From Brachionus plicatilis (taxonomy: Eukaryota; Rotifera; Eurotatoria; Ploima; Brachionidae), in NCBI GenBank assembly GCA_010279815.1, contig QEOQ01000508.1, positions 3,800,159 through 3,864,158 of the forward strand: a DNA stretch of 64,000 nt. Reading direction: 5' to 3'. Both the position numbers and the translations under genes were made by a program. Below, one piece after another: positions 34,901 to 46,379 of this stretch (position 1 is the stretch's first letter; each line of letters starts with the position of its first letter). The notes beneath the pieces were generated by a model that was not told where the DNA came from, did no database searches, and saw only the letters and a list, made by a program, of their open reading frames with translations.

Positions 34901-37090
34901 GTTAATTACCTAAATTTGAATGAAATTTAATTCAAGACTTCGAGACAAATTCCAAGGACTTGATTTATTATAAGTATTTTTTGTAAAATAAATACCCGAC
35001 CTTTCAAAGATTACCAAACGAAAAACGAACTTTTTTTTATTTTTGCTGAAAAACTCGTACCATATTTAAATTAGCTAGCATTTATGTAAATAATTTTGTT
35101 TTGTTGCCAATTAATTGTAGACAAATTTTAGCATTTTATTAATTTAAAATGTGTGTATTTTTGTTTAAAACAGACAAATAAATTAGGAAATAATGTTTTT
35201 TTATTTTCACTCAAAAAATCTCGATTAGAGTTTTTAATGAGAAGAAAACATTTGAAGCAATGATCTTTTGTTTGAGAAAAAATCGAAGAAAATTTAACCA
35301 TTTATTTTTGAAAACAGATTCTTTGAATAAAACCTTCGCAAAGTAAAACAAACTCAGAGAATTTTGATTAATCTTAAATTTAAACGGGTAAAGAAAAAAA
35401 GTGAAAGATTGTAGGCTGAAAGAGGGTACCTGAGGCTGTTCCTTAAATAAATTAAAAATAAATAATAATATAAAAATAAAAACATGGTAGGAAAAAATTT
35501 ACAATCATTTAAAAAGGATTGAAATTGTCCTTAAGAAAGACGAGAAAAAGTAAAAGGAAACCACTTTCCGTCATCTATTGTTGAGAAAGAGTAATACATT
35601 TTTAACTAAAGTGAAATTATTTAAAAGAAGAAAATTCTCTAGAATGAATTTTTGCTAATTTATTTTTTATAGGTTTAAAATAATAAGTTGAATTTTTTAA
35701 TTCAATTCTTTCATTTAATTGAAAATAATTTCAAACTTTAAAAATTTATAAAGAATTGTGCTAAACAAAACGCTTTCATTGTGAAACAGAATCCAATTTT
35801 ATAATGAAAAAACAGCCATTTTTATTTAAATGATTCGGTAAAAAAAATATCTTTTAAAAAATTAAATTCAGTTTTTAGTAAAAGAGTAAGTAGGAAAAAG
35901 AGAAATTTTTTCGATTTTTTAATTTTTTGTAATTTCAAAAATTATTTGTTTGATAATGAAATAAAAAAAAATTTCTTCCTCATATTTTTACTTTTCATTG
36001 GTTCTTTTACTTTGACATTTTTTATTTATTTATTTATTTAAAAAATAATTTGGTACAAAATCCCCTGGCTGTTTGGAATGAATATTAATTCTCCCTTTCA
36101 GCCACATTAGCGTTAATTTTGAGATTTGTAAAAGTTATTTTTGATATTTTAAAAAATTGAAAAAACACATAAATTAGAGCAAAAAGTAAATGTTATACAA
36201 AAAATTGAATAATTTTGAGTTAACTATATTAAATATTCTTGAAAAATTGCTTGAAAAATAAAAATTGAAAAAACATAAAAGATTGTTTATTTTATTTGAA
36301 TTTTTCTTTAAAATTTCTCTTTGACATTTTTTAGAATTAAACGAAAAAAAATATTTTGTAATTTAATAAATATTGAGATTGAAAATATTCAGATTAAACA
36401 AAGTTAACATTTTTTTTGAATCAAACTCTTATTTGGAAAATATTTTGAATTTTTTAAAATCGAAAATGGTTATAACAAGTTAAGTGATTCAAAAAATTTA
36501 AAAGAAAAATTTGGAATCGATGAAATAAAGTAAATGTTTTCTAGTGTGTCATCACAAAAAAAATCCGAAAAATTTTACAGCTAAAAATCATTTTCTTAAA
36601 ACTCTTTGAGGTAAATAACGCTGATATTTAGAATTTCTATCATTTGAATCAGTTCAATAAAAAAAATCTAATTATTTTGATAAATAAAAACTAGTCAAGC
36701 AATTATCAAAAATGCTTATACATCGAAAAAACCGAACAAAAATATTTTCCATGGAGAAGTATTGAATTAGCAATACTTATTTATAAGAGTTATTTCCTGC
36801 GGCATCCAAACTACGGTTACCTTCTAATCAAATTAATTAAATTCGAACCTTATCTTTAAAAAATAGGTTCAGATTGTAGAGCTGTATTTTTTAAGGCTTT
36901 GATTGATAATAATTGCTTTTAATTACTATTAATCATAAATTTATGTTTTTAAGCATCACTGAACAATTAAACATATTAAATTACATGTTTTGTCACATAA
37001 ATTTTACCGGCATGATTAGTGGAATGACAAGTTGTCTGGATTTGCTTGATCGTACTACTTACACAGGAATATAGCTTTTTCTTGATAGGA
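31931..37090. other. AT-rich spacer with LINE tail scraps
   Basis: No gene recognised over 5 kb. Minus-strand tail scraps of the GGTACAGA family lie near 31144-31170 (before this stretch) and 32268-32305. A CCCATAAAGCGC-type hairpin plus AATAAAT occurs near 32200. Members of the GGCTGAAA-box family lie at about 35410-35460 (+) and 35995-36110 (-). Confidence 0.45.
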
Positions 37091-37091
37091 G

Positions 37092-37660
37092 TTTATTTAT
37101 TTAAGTAATAATTTAAGCAAAGCCTTGGTCAATTGGAATAGAAACTTATACCTTCCTTTCAACCAAATGAAAATAACTTTTTAAAAGAACAAAAAAAAAT
37201 AGCTAGTTTATTTTGTTATTTAAAATTTTTTTATTCATTAAAATGCACAAAAAATTTCAAAAATTCAACTTATATTACATTTTATCAAAACAATTTTTTT
37301 GATTTTATAAAGTTCAGTAAAAAAGAACAGAATAATGTGATAATAAATTGAATGTCTTTTTTTTTAAAGCTAAAAATTAGTTAATAATTTTTTCAATTTT
37401 TTATCACATTATTCTGTTCTTTTTTACTGAACTTTACAAAATCAAAAAAATTATTTTGATAAAATGTAAAATATAAGTTTAATTTTTGAAATTTTTTGTC
37501 CATTCTAATGAATAAAAAAATTTTAAATAACAAAATAAACTAGCTATTTTTTTTTGTTCTTTTAAAAAAAGCTTTTTTCATTTGGCTGAAAGGAAGGAAT
37601 TAGTCTCTATTCCAATTTACCAAGGCTTTGCTTAAATTATTACTTAAATAAATAAATAAA
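37092..37660. repeat. Large palindrome with ~255-bp arms
   Basis: The left arm starts TTTATTTATTTAAGTAATAA and includes AAAGCCTTGG and TTCCTTTCAACCAAATG. The right arm is the mirror image, ending GGCTTTGCTTAAATTATTAC, then AAATAAATAAATAAA. A ~50-bp spacer separates the arms. The outer ends are LINE/SINE-like 3' tails (GGCTGAAAGGAAGG box), so this may be two copies inserted head to head or an inverted duplication. Confidence 0.7.
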
Positions 37661-37784
37661 AAAATTTAAAAAAATTTTAAATAACAAAATAAACTAGCTA
37701 TTTTTCTTGAGATTGATAGCTTACCCACTCTCAAGCAATCCGGGTTTTAGAATGAATTTTAGATTATTCTTTTCTTAGTTTAAA

Positions 37785-37870
37785 TTAATTCTCAGAAACT
37801 TAAATCAAAAAATACAAGTCATTCAGAACTCAACAGTTGGATCTATCTAAAATATGGTATAACGGCGAGG
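37785..37870 (+). pseudogene. Scrap of LINE reverse transcriptase
   Basis: The + frame reads NLNQKIQVIQNSTVGSI, a stop, then NMV. It aligns with NNIKKLQAIQNTAVRSILKL in the copy at 5810-6793. Very short and decayed. Confidence 0.4.
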
Positions 37871-38133
37871 CAGGGCTAATCTAGAAGTTGAATTTGATAA
37901 AGATCTTGAGGAAGAAATAAAAATGAAGATTTAGTTTAAGACCATAATTTCGAAAAAAAATAAATAATATTCAACAAAAAATTGCTTTAAATGGCTATGA
38001 ACATAATTCAAAATGAAAAAAATCAATTTCTCTTACAAAAAGAAGTCAAAATACAATAGAAAATATCTTAAGCCCGAGTCCAGACCTGACTTTGACTTTT
38101 GACCAACTCTGCATCTAACCCATGTTTACAAAC

Positions 38134-38307
38134 CAGAGTTGTTTAAAAGTCCCAAAATAAAGTCCAAGACCGTACTTTTAAATTTTCGTTTTTTCCTAAA
38201 GTACGAGCCAAAGACAGTTAAAATTAAAAAAATAAATAAAAATTTAAATAAAAAAAAAAGTCCGGCCTTCGACTTGACTTGAGACTTGGGACTTTTAAAC
38301 AACTTTT
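38134..38307. mobile_element. AAGTC-type MITE (hAT-like ends)
   Basis: Ends CAGAGTTGTTTAAAAGTCCC and the mirror GGGACTTTTAAACAACTTTTG-like sequence. The subterminal parts consist of AAGTC/GACTT pentamers. Same family as 39644-39734 and the insert in 21474-22071. Confidence 0.55.
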
Positions 38308-38559
38308 GATCATTCTCTAAATTTAAAAAAATTAAAAAAAAAATTAGTTAAAACGAAAAAAAACTAAAAAGTGGTCGAATTAAAATTTTTAAATAAGTAG
38401 CATTTATTTTTTAAAAATCGTTTATTTTGATGATAGCAGTTCAACTAGTGAGTGGATCATTCAACTTTCTCTTTTACATTCTGTCTTGAGAAGCTAGATT
38501 GAATATGGTGGTCACATATAATACTAATGTTGACACAGACATATAATTAGATGCAAATT

Positions 38560-38925
38560 AATATAAATTCAAATACAAATTGAACAAAAATTCTTCCTTT
38601 TTTGATAAATTGCAATTAGAGTTAATAAAATATACTTAAAAAATACTGCAAAAAAGTGCAACATACTTTGTTGCGCTTCTTTTACTTAAAATAAATTTTT
38701 ACTCATGTTTTAATAAGACAAAAAATAACATATCAATAAGATCTAAATTGATTATTCGTTTAATTTACTAAAAAAAGAAAATAACGAGTTTTTTAGGTAA
38801 TAAAGATTAAACAAAGTATTTGCACTTTGTTGCAGTATTTTTTTAAGTATATTTTATTAACTTTAATTTTAATTCATCAAAAAAGGAAGAATTTTTGTTC
38901 AATTTGTATTTGAATTTCACAATAC
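38560..38925. repeat. Palindromic MITE-like element, ~110-bp arms
   Basis: Left arm AAATTCAAATACAAATTGAA... and right arm ...TTCAATTTGTATTTGAATTT are complementary, including AAAATATACTTAAAAAATAC and its mirror. The ~150-bp spacer has further inverted AAAGTGCAACA/TTGCACTTTG words. A solo arm exists near 28035. Confidence 0.6.
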
Positions 38926-38929
38926 CTTG

Positions 38930-39190
38930 TATGTCATTTAGAGCAAACAGAACATCGTCAGCTCCAGAACAGGTGAGTACATGATAGCTTCTTTATGTTA
39001 TTCACGTTCTGTATACACTACACTCACTCCATCCTCACACCTAAGACCCAACCGGTCCCTCCCGGTACAAGTGCCGGTACCGAGTCGAAAAAACGAGATA
39101 GATGAACAGGTAGCGAAAATAAAAAGCCATCCAAAAAAGGTGCAGCAGCATTAGCAGCAACACAAAACAGAGCCTAGCTTGTAACTAGTA
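38930..39190. other. GC-richer island with a strong splice-donor-like site
   Basis: An unusually GC-rich patch in this region. CAGCTCCAGAACAG is followed by GTGAGT at about 38973, a consensus donor. CAACCGGTCCCTCCCGGTAC follows. No protein family is readable. It could be a non-coding first exon with its promoter, or part of an element. Confidence 0.3.
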
Positions 39191-39643
39191 CTTGAATTGT
39201 TACTTTTAAAATGTTTTTTTTTTTAATCCTGATTTTTTAAAATGTAAACTCAAATTTAATAATTAATAAATGTCACATTAAAACTTAAAACATGAATAAA
39301 TTTTGAATCGACTACTTTTTGGTTTTTATTTGTTTTTAAAAATGGTTTAATTTTTTGTGCTTGAATTACAAAATGTATCCAATGTTGAAATAACATTGAA
39401 AAAGTGCCATGTTTCAGATATTTTCTTCAGTTTCAAATAAAGAAATAATTTTAATTTAATATTGTGAGCATGATAAACTTTATTTTTTTATAAATCTTGA
39501 CTTTGGGTTTGTGTTATGATGATTCATAAGATAAAAAATTATAACGAAAAAACAAGTTGGTCGGGTATAGTATTTTAAAATTTTTTCATCTATTTGGAAA
39601 AAAGCTAAATGTAATATTAAAAAATGAGATAGATGAAAAAAAT

Positions 39644-39734
39644 CAGAGTTATTTAAAAGTCCCAATAAAAAGTCCAAGTCATTAAAAAAAAATTTTGGAC
39701 TTGACTTGAGACTTGTGACTTTTAAACAACTCTG
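39644..39734. mobile_element. Minimal AAGTC-type MITE (91 bp)
   Basis: CAGAGTTATTTAAAAGTCCC at the left and GACTTTTAAACAACTCTG at the right, joined by AAGTCC/GGACTT repeats. The A-rich flanks prevent a firm duplication call. The ORF here is a shadow. Confidence 0.65.
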
Positions 39735-40114
39735 AAAAAAAATCATTAGATTAAAAAATTAAAGTCGGACGGAGTAGATGAATTTAATATCCCAAAAGTC
39801 AAACACTTGAAGGGTGAAAAATTAATTTTAATGTTCTTTATTTTTGATCACTTATGTATAAAGGCTAAGATTTAAGTAGAGAGTGCATTTGGGTATTTGA
39901 GATGGTCGAAAGGGCAATACCAGGTTAAAAAACAAAAAAATTATTAACTTAACAATTGTTAATTTTTATATCAGTATCGAGAATAGTTCGCTAAATAGGT
40001 GAACTATAATTCACCTAACTGATTATACTCAGTTTTTCAACTATTGAATATAAATTTAAAAATCTAAATGAATTATTTGTCTTTTTTTTTTTTTAATTTT
40101 TTTTCATAAATTTT

Positions 40115-40168
40115 CATTCTGAAGGAAAATTAGCTCGGCATAGATAAACAAATAAATAAATAAATTAT
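40115..40168 (+). repeat. LINE 3' tail fragment
   Basis: TCTGAAGGAAAATTAGCTCG, GCATAGATAAACAAATAAAT. Member of the tail family of the 5796-7030 element. It lies directly against the next MITE. Confidence 0.6.
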
Positions 40169-40181
40169 TAATATTTTTTTT

Positions 40182-40654
40182 GGCATTGTGAATTTGGTAC
40201 AAAATCCAAAAACAAAATGTAAAAAGTGCCAAAGCTTAAGTTCTGAATGACCAAAACATGTTCTGTAAATTGTAGCAGCTGATACATCCTTTGTTCCACC
40301 AGTATACTGATTCTGAAAAATTCCTCAAAATTCAGAACATTGTGAATTTTATTACATAAAACAAAGAAAAAATATAAAAACTCCAAAACTTTAATCTTGA
40401 CTGACTAAAATATATTCTGTAAATTGGAGCAGCTGAAACATCTTTTGTACCACCACTTAATGTTGAATTGGATTTTTAATATAATGTAATATCCAAAATT
40501 TACTATTTTCTAAGTTTTGCAGAATCAGTAAATTGGTGGTACAAAGTATGTATCAGTTACTTCAATTTACAGAACATATTTTGGTCCTTCAGATTTTTAG
40601 CTTTGGAATTTTTAATATTTTGTTTTTGTTTTTTGTACCAAATTTCACAATGCC
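40182..40654. mobile_element. GGCATTGTGAA-type MITE with three internal repeats
   Basis: Termini GGCATTGTGAATTTGGTACA and its mirror. The left half holds two direct copies of a ~140-bp unit (TGTTCTGTAAATTG, AGCAGCTGATACATC, CCACCA) and the right half one inverted copy. Flanking T-runs hide the target duplication. The GGC...GCC ends resemble those of the 354-bp MITEs. Confidence 0.6.
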
Positions 40655-41620
40655 GTTTTTTTCAAATTTCCAGATAAAAATAAGCTCATTCTAAATTCAC
40701 TTAAGAGTCTAATTTCAATTATAAAGATGCTTGCGATATTAACTTAAAATTATTTTTTTATATGAAACTGAAAAAAATATCGCACTTTTTCAATGTTATT
40801 TCAACATAAGATACATTTTGTAATTCAAACACAAAAAATTAAATCAAATATTTATAAATATTCTTTAACTTCAAATGTAGCACTTAAACTCAAGTTTTTA
40901 AGTTTAATAGCTGCATCGAAACCCTTGTCGGCAAATAGTATTTATTTCGAGAAACTCGGAAATAAATGCTATATAAAAAAATAAACCGAATTATAAATTG
41001 AATAAAAATTTAAAAAAGAAAAGATCTTCCTATTAGAGAATTTTTGCAAAATTCAAATGTCATATCAAAAATCATATCTAAAAAATTAAGAGTAATAGAA
41101 AAATGTTCCCATGTTGATTACAAAAATTCGAACAATCATAATTATATATTATTAAATAGATACTTTTCATTTAATGTAAATTTCTCATCAGAAAAAAAAA
41201 AATTTTATTCTGACCAACTTAAATATATTGATTATTCTAAGAATTTAAACTCTTATTAGTTATATATTCTAAAGACGCCAAAAGAATAATACCATAAAAG
41301 TTAATTAAAAATAAAAAAATACTAAGTCAGTGAAATTTGTGAATTTTTATTCAAAAAATATAAAATTTTTTTATTTAGCCTTTTTAATTTGGACTTAATA
41401 GTCCCAAATTTTACATGTTACTGAAATTAAAATGCATTGAAAATAAATATAGATTTGCAAATAAACAAAATAAAACATAGAAAAAAAATTAATATAGAAA
41501 TTTAAATTGATAGAATTTTTTTGAGTACTTTATTTAACAATTATAACTAAGTGTCAAAATAAGAACTAAATTAAGCTATTAATATCATTATTTTTTAAAT
41601 ATGGACAAGAACAAGAACTA
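40655..41620. other. AT-rich spacer
   Basis: Two short ORFs (40793-40984 and 41044-41259) are lysine/asparagine-rich and unrecognised. No splice-supported gene is seen. Confidence 0.35.
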
Positions 41621-41627
41621 TAAAGCA

Positions 41628-41932
41628 GGAATCGGATTGTAAAGTTTTCTTTCCAGAAGAAGAGATGATCACAATAGATAATTCCCTTATTCACAGTTAG
41701 TTGAATTTTTATTACTTAAAGAGATGTTAAAAGCCTTTTAATTTTTTAATTTATTTCTAATTTTATAATAACTTAAAAAAAAAAAATTTACCTTAAAACA
41801 CCATAATCAAAGTGACTAATCCAACTTTTAGTAGGTTGAGATAATTGTAAAAATTCAACTAACTGCGATATAAGGAATTATCTATTGTGATCATCTCTTC
41901 TTCTGGAAAGAAAACTTTACAATCCGATTCCT
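41628..41932. repeat. Inverted repeat with coding-like arms (~85 bp each)
   Basis: The left arm AGGAATCGGATTGTAAAGTT... is mirrored at the right end. Each arm can encode ESDCKVFFPEEEMITIDNS. On the minus strand the frame extends to about 41990 (SSTEKFASKINIWGSETEE). It may be a relic of an element ORF duplicated in inverse order. Not recognised. Confidence 0.5.
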
Positions 41933-41989
41933 CTGTTTCAGATCCCCAGATATTAATTTTTGAAGCGAATTTTTCGGTGGATGATTTAC

Positions 41990-44900
41990 TTTCGGGATAT
42001 GGAGCTTATAATGTCAAATGGTAAAGTGACGTTTCTGACAGTATAAATGAAATTTCGTCGAAAAAAATTTAAATAGAAAAATCACAGTCTTTGTATCTAA
42101 GACACCATACAAGTCATTTAGTTTTATCTAAATCTGTAAAAATGGGTGATAAAATTTAAAATTTCAAGTTGGGAAAAAAATTTTATGAAACTTAAAAAAT
42201 TTATTAAAAATCAAATTTTCGTCTCAAAAATTGAAATTTTTTGGCTGTCAACATTTTTGTTGTTTTTTACTTGAAATCATGTTATTTGAAATTGACGCGG
42301 TTTAAAGTAAAACACTGTAAGTTTGCGTAAAAAATTGAAAATGTTTTAAAAAAAAATAACTTGATAAAAAACTAGAATTTATAGAAAAATTGTTAAAGAA
42401 AAAGACTGGTTAACTTAGGTAATGTGGAGATGAATTTGGACAGCGTTTTTTTTTGTTGCTTAGGCCCAAAAAATTCATTTAATTTCATGTAAAATTGAAG
42501 AATATGCCAAGCTCGAATTAATAATTATTCGAATATTACTTAAAAAAGCTCTTAATGTCAGTCAAAAAAATAAAAATAATTTGCATCTCAGTATTTATTC
42601 AGCACACACACACAATGGTTGAGAATTCGATATGGTTTCTCTTCCGATTCATTTCCAGGCCTAATTTGAATAATCTAATTAGAAGATAAGACCAAAAATG
42701 AATTGCTTATTCAAACTACTCTCAAATATCGATGCCATTTCTCCAAATTAAAATAGCATCAAAACAATGTAAATGCTTTTCTTAAATATGTCTCACTTTA
42801 CCCAATGTGTTTACATAATGTCAAAAAGAAAGTTAATAATATACTAACTAATTTAAAATTAAAAAAAATAACCTTTACCGCTTATTTCTCTAATATCTCT
42901 TATTCTTAAAAAATTAAGTTTTTATATATTCAATTTAGTTTATTAATAATTAAATATGTGCGAAATTAAAAGTGAGTTAAAATTAAATGTGAAATATTTA
43001 GGAAACAAACTCGAAATAAAGTTTAAACTATAAAATTGTATTTTATTATATAAAATATCTAAGAATATACTAGATTTGAATTTTTTTTTTTATAAATATT
43101 AAACAATCTTTTAAAAAAATATTTAATTATTAACATTTTATTTAATTCACTTATTTCTTAAATTGATTATAATAATTATTAGTTAAAAATAATCAAAATG
43201 CTCCTTAATTTAATTTCTTAGATATTAAAATTTTTTAAAGAAAATTTCTCATTTTTTTAAAATAAATATTCTTTATACCATATTTATGTTTGGTACTTCA
43301 AATGGTATCCTTTGAAAACAACACTTATCAGAGAGCTAAAAAAAAACAAGTATGTTATAAGAGAAATGATTTGTTTTTGATCCATTATGATACTTTATTT
43401 TTGTTTAACATCCTTTTTAATGTAAAAAAAACATGGTATATTTAGTACTTATAAGTTCAAAAGTGGAATTTATTCTTCCCCATTATAAAAGCCACTCACC
43501 TACTTAAATAATTAAGAGTCCTATGTTAAATTGATTTTGAATATTATTTTAAAAGACTGTTGTTGTTAGTTAAAAAAATCTAATTTAATATAATCTTAAA
43601 TATTTTATATTTTTTAAGAAATTTATCTACAAAAAGATGTTATATCTAAAAGACCAATTATTCTTACGGATTTTTAAAAGTTCTAAAAGACGGATCCGGT
43701 TCGAAAATTTTCAAAGAAAAAGTAAATTCAATAAAGATCTAAATTCGAATAAATATTTTTATTTTAAAATTAAAATTAAATTTCAAAAAATATAACTAAA
43801 GATTTACTTAGGTTTATTTAAATTTCAAACACTCTCTTGATATAAAAACACCATCACCTAAATCGCCTTCTTTATTGATGATTAAGAAAAAAAATAAAAC
43901 AGAATCAACTTTTTCATAAAATTTTCATAAAAAAAAAATGAAACGATTTTGGAGTTAGTATTGATTGATAAAAATTTAAACAATCGAAATAAAATTTCTG
44001 AAAATATGTTGATCGTTAAACATTTCTGGTTTAAAAATTGCAGGTATATTTTGATCAAGATGCTTTTACACTTTTTGAAAGTATTTTAAATATAAAGAAG
44101 AGTTCTTTGGATTCTAAAAGCTAAAATAAATAAAATAATTTCTTATTTAGTTGTTTAAATGTGCGAAGCAAATGCTCTTTTTACTTAAAATCAGGATCCG
44201 TCTTTTAGGTATAACCATAAAAAGACGAAAAAATACACCAAAAAGATATTAAGATATTTTTAAACAATTTGTTCAATTTCAACAGTAAGAAAAAATATTT
44301 GACAAACTATGACTTAAGGGTCTTATCTACGTATTTAAAAACTATCACTTTCTGAACTATTTAATACAATGAATAGATCTTTCTGAGTTTGAACGAGTCA
44401 CACTCGCAAGTTGGATAAATAAACACATGGAAACCACAAAGATGTAATGGTCCACCAATTTAAAATAAATAAAAAATAAAAATTGTCAATAGGTAAAAAA
44501 ACCACTTCCTTTCCTTTAAAAAGGAAAGATTAAAATAGTTTTAAATGTCTTAAATATAATATGTTAATTAAGACGGTGGTAAGTTATTAGTTAACAAACA
44601 TAATAGTTATAGGATAAAAAATGCTCTGAGAAACAATGTAATTAATTTGAAATTAGCAAATACTTTATAAAAATTTTTTTTAAAAGATTAAAAAAAAAAT
44701 ATTACACTATTTATTTTTTGTGTCACATATTTAATATTAGATAATTTGAAGTTCAAGATCATGATCACATGACCACTAATTAAAATCTAAAAAAAAATGA
44801 TAAAGTAAATTAACTTTTTTTAATTTGACATATATTTTATATTTAACATCTTAAATTAAAAAAAAATATTTTTTTTTAAATAAATTTTTTATTGATTCTT

Positions 44901-45860
44901 CCAAATTTTCATTCGAAAACTTTAAACACAAATTTAAAATCCAGATTGAATTATTCAAATTATGGCTCAAACGAACGCTTTAAATTATATATTAATTTCA
45001 ATTAAAATAAATTGCAGTAATACTATTTAAAATTTTCAATTATAAAATAAAAAAAAATTGATTGATATTTTATAATTATTTTAGATAAAAATTCATTTAA
45101 TCTAAAAATTAGACAAATTATGTTTAATAATGTTTAGTTTTCTATTGTTCTAATATTGATAAAAAAGAACTTTTTTTTCAAATCTATATTTTAAAACTTT
45201 TATTCAAAATTTTGATTTGATCATTAACCTCAATTAATTATAATATTAAATTTAATTACATCAAAAACATACAAATTTAGTAAATTTTTTTGAAAATTAA
45301 GTTAAAACTACGATTTGCTAGATAGCTTTTTGCATAATTTTCAGTATTTTTGTTCCCCTGTTACATTATCTAGCTGACTTAACTCAATTTTTCAATTCAT
45401 TTTTTTTATATTATTCAATCTGTAGATATTTCTCTAAAAACAAATGGCAAGTTTTTTTTTCTATTTTACATTTTTAAAAATAATTGCGTAATTAAATTTC
45501 AAATTTTAACATGTTTAAGCATTGAGTTTAAATTAAACAACGTAATTTCAAAATTTCAAAAAAGTTAAATAGAAAAAAAAACTTGCCAAATAGCTTTTTT
45601 GTTAAATTTAAAATAATTATTTTATTTAAAAACGTATGTTAGTTTTTTTAACATTCTAAATACAAACATTTTTAGACAATTTCCTTTTTTCGAGTCTTTA
45701 CAGTGAAATAAATTTTAAAAATTAATTATTTGAATTAAAATATTTTTTTATCATTTGTATATAACTATATAGATGATATTTCTAATTTTATGGAATTCTA
45801 GATTTTTCGTGAATGGCAAAAAGAGTTGTATTACTCAAAGTCATTTAAAATTCAATTAAC
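41990..45860. other. AT-rich spacer
   Basis: No gene recognised. A 13-bp inverted word AAAAGACGGATCC occurs at about 43688 and, mirrored, near 44194. A CGAGTCACACTCG hairpin with AATAAAC tail lies at 44394-44425. A GGCA-family arm lies at 44750-44880 (listed separately). Confidence 0.4.
44750..44880 (+). repeat. GGCA-family single arm
   Basis: TTTGAAGTTCAAGATCATGA, then CACATGACCACTAATTAAAA. Homologous over about 130 bp to the minus strand of 17980-18118. Confidence 0.45.
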
Positions 45861-45869
45861 TTTTATTTC

Positions 45870-46110
45870 TAGTTTTCTCCATTCTGTACATGGAACTTGA
45901 AAATATAATTTGAGCTTTCTCTTATTATTCCCTTTGTTATTGTAACCTGATTTATTAAAAATCTGATTAATTTTGCCTTCTCTAAACAATTAATAAATTT
46001 GTACATCTTAATCAAGTCTACTCTTGCAGTCACATTTAATTCCAAGTGATGAAGGGATTTTTACTAATCGCTCTGGCGCTTTTTCCTAAAGATTTTCCTC
46101 TTGAAATGCA
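45870..46110 (-). pseudogene. LINE reverse transcriptase C-terminal remnant
   Basis: Minus-strand frame: HHLELNVTARVDLIKMYKFI, then NCLEKAKLIRF and TKGIIRESSNYIFKFHVQN. This matches the R-x-RGDLIQMYK block downstream of the reverse transcriptase in the CR1-like copies at 28700 and 59526. Stops and loss of the conserved Arg-Gly show decay. Confidence 0.5.
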
Positions 46111-46379
46111 ATAGTATTTTTAATTAATTTACATCGAGAGCTTGTTGAGATTCCATCATCTTGAATGAATTGACTGATTTAGAATTTTTTATTTCGTCCT
46201 TTTAGTTGCTCAAAATAAATATTTAAAAAAATTAATGAAAAAATTTGGACATGTGAAAAAAAATTTATTTTATTAGAAGGAATTTTGCTTAAATTTATGA
46301 TGAAATATTCTATGATCTTTCCTCGAACGAAAAGTGTTAAAACAAAAATTGCAAAAAAAATTTTTTTGTGTATCAAATT

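Noticed and set aside
38430..38540. Possible RT-like fragment (HSVLRS, stop, IEYGGHI)
   Set aside because: Only about a dozen residues resemble the LINE block; too short to support.
43680..44210. Inverted AAAAGACGGATCC words 500 bp apart
   Set aside because: Only 13 bp of identity, no flanking duplication; may be chance.
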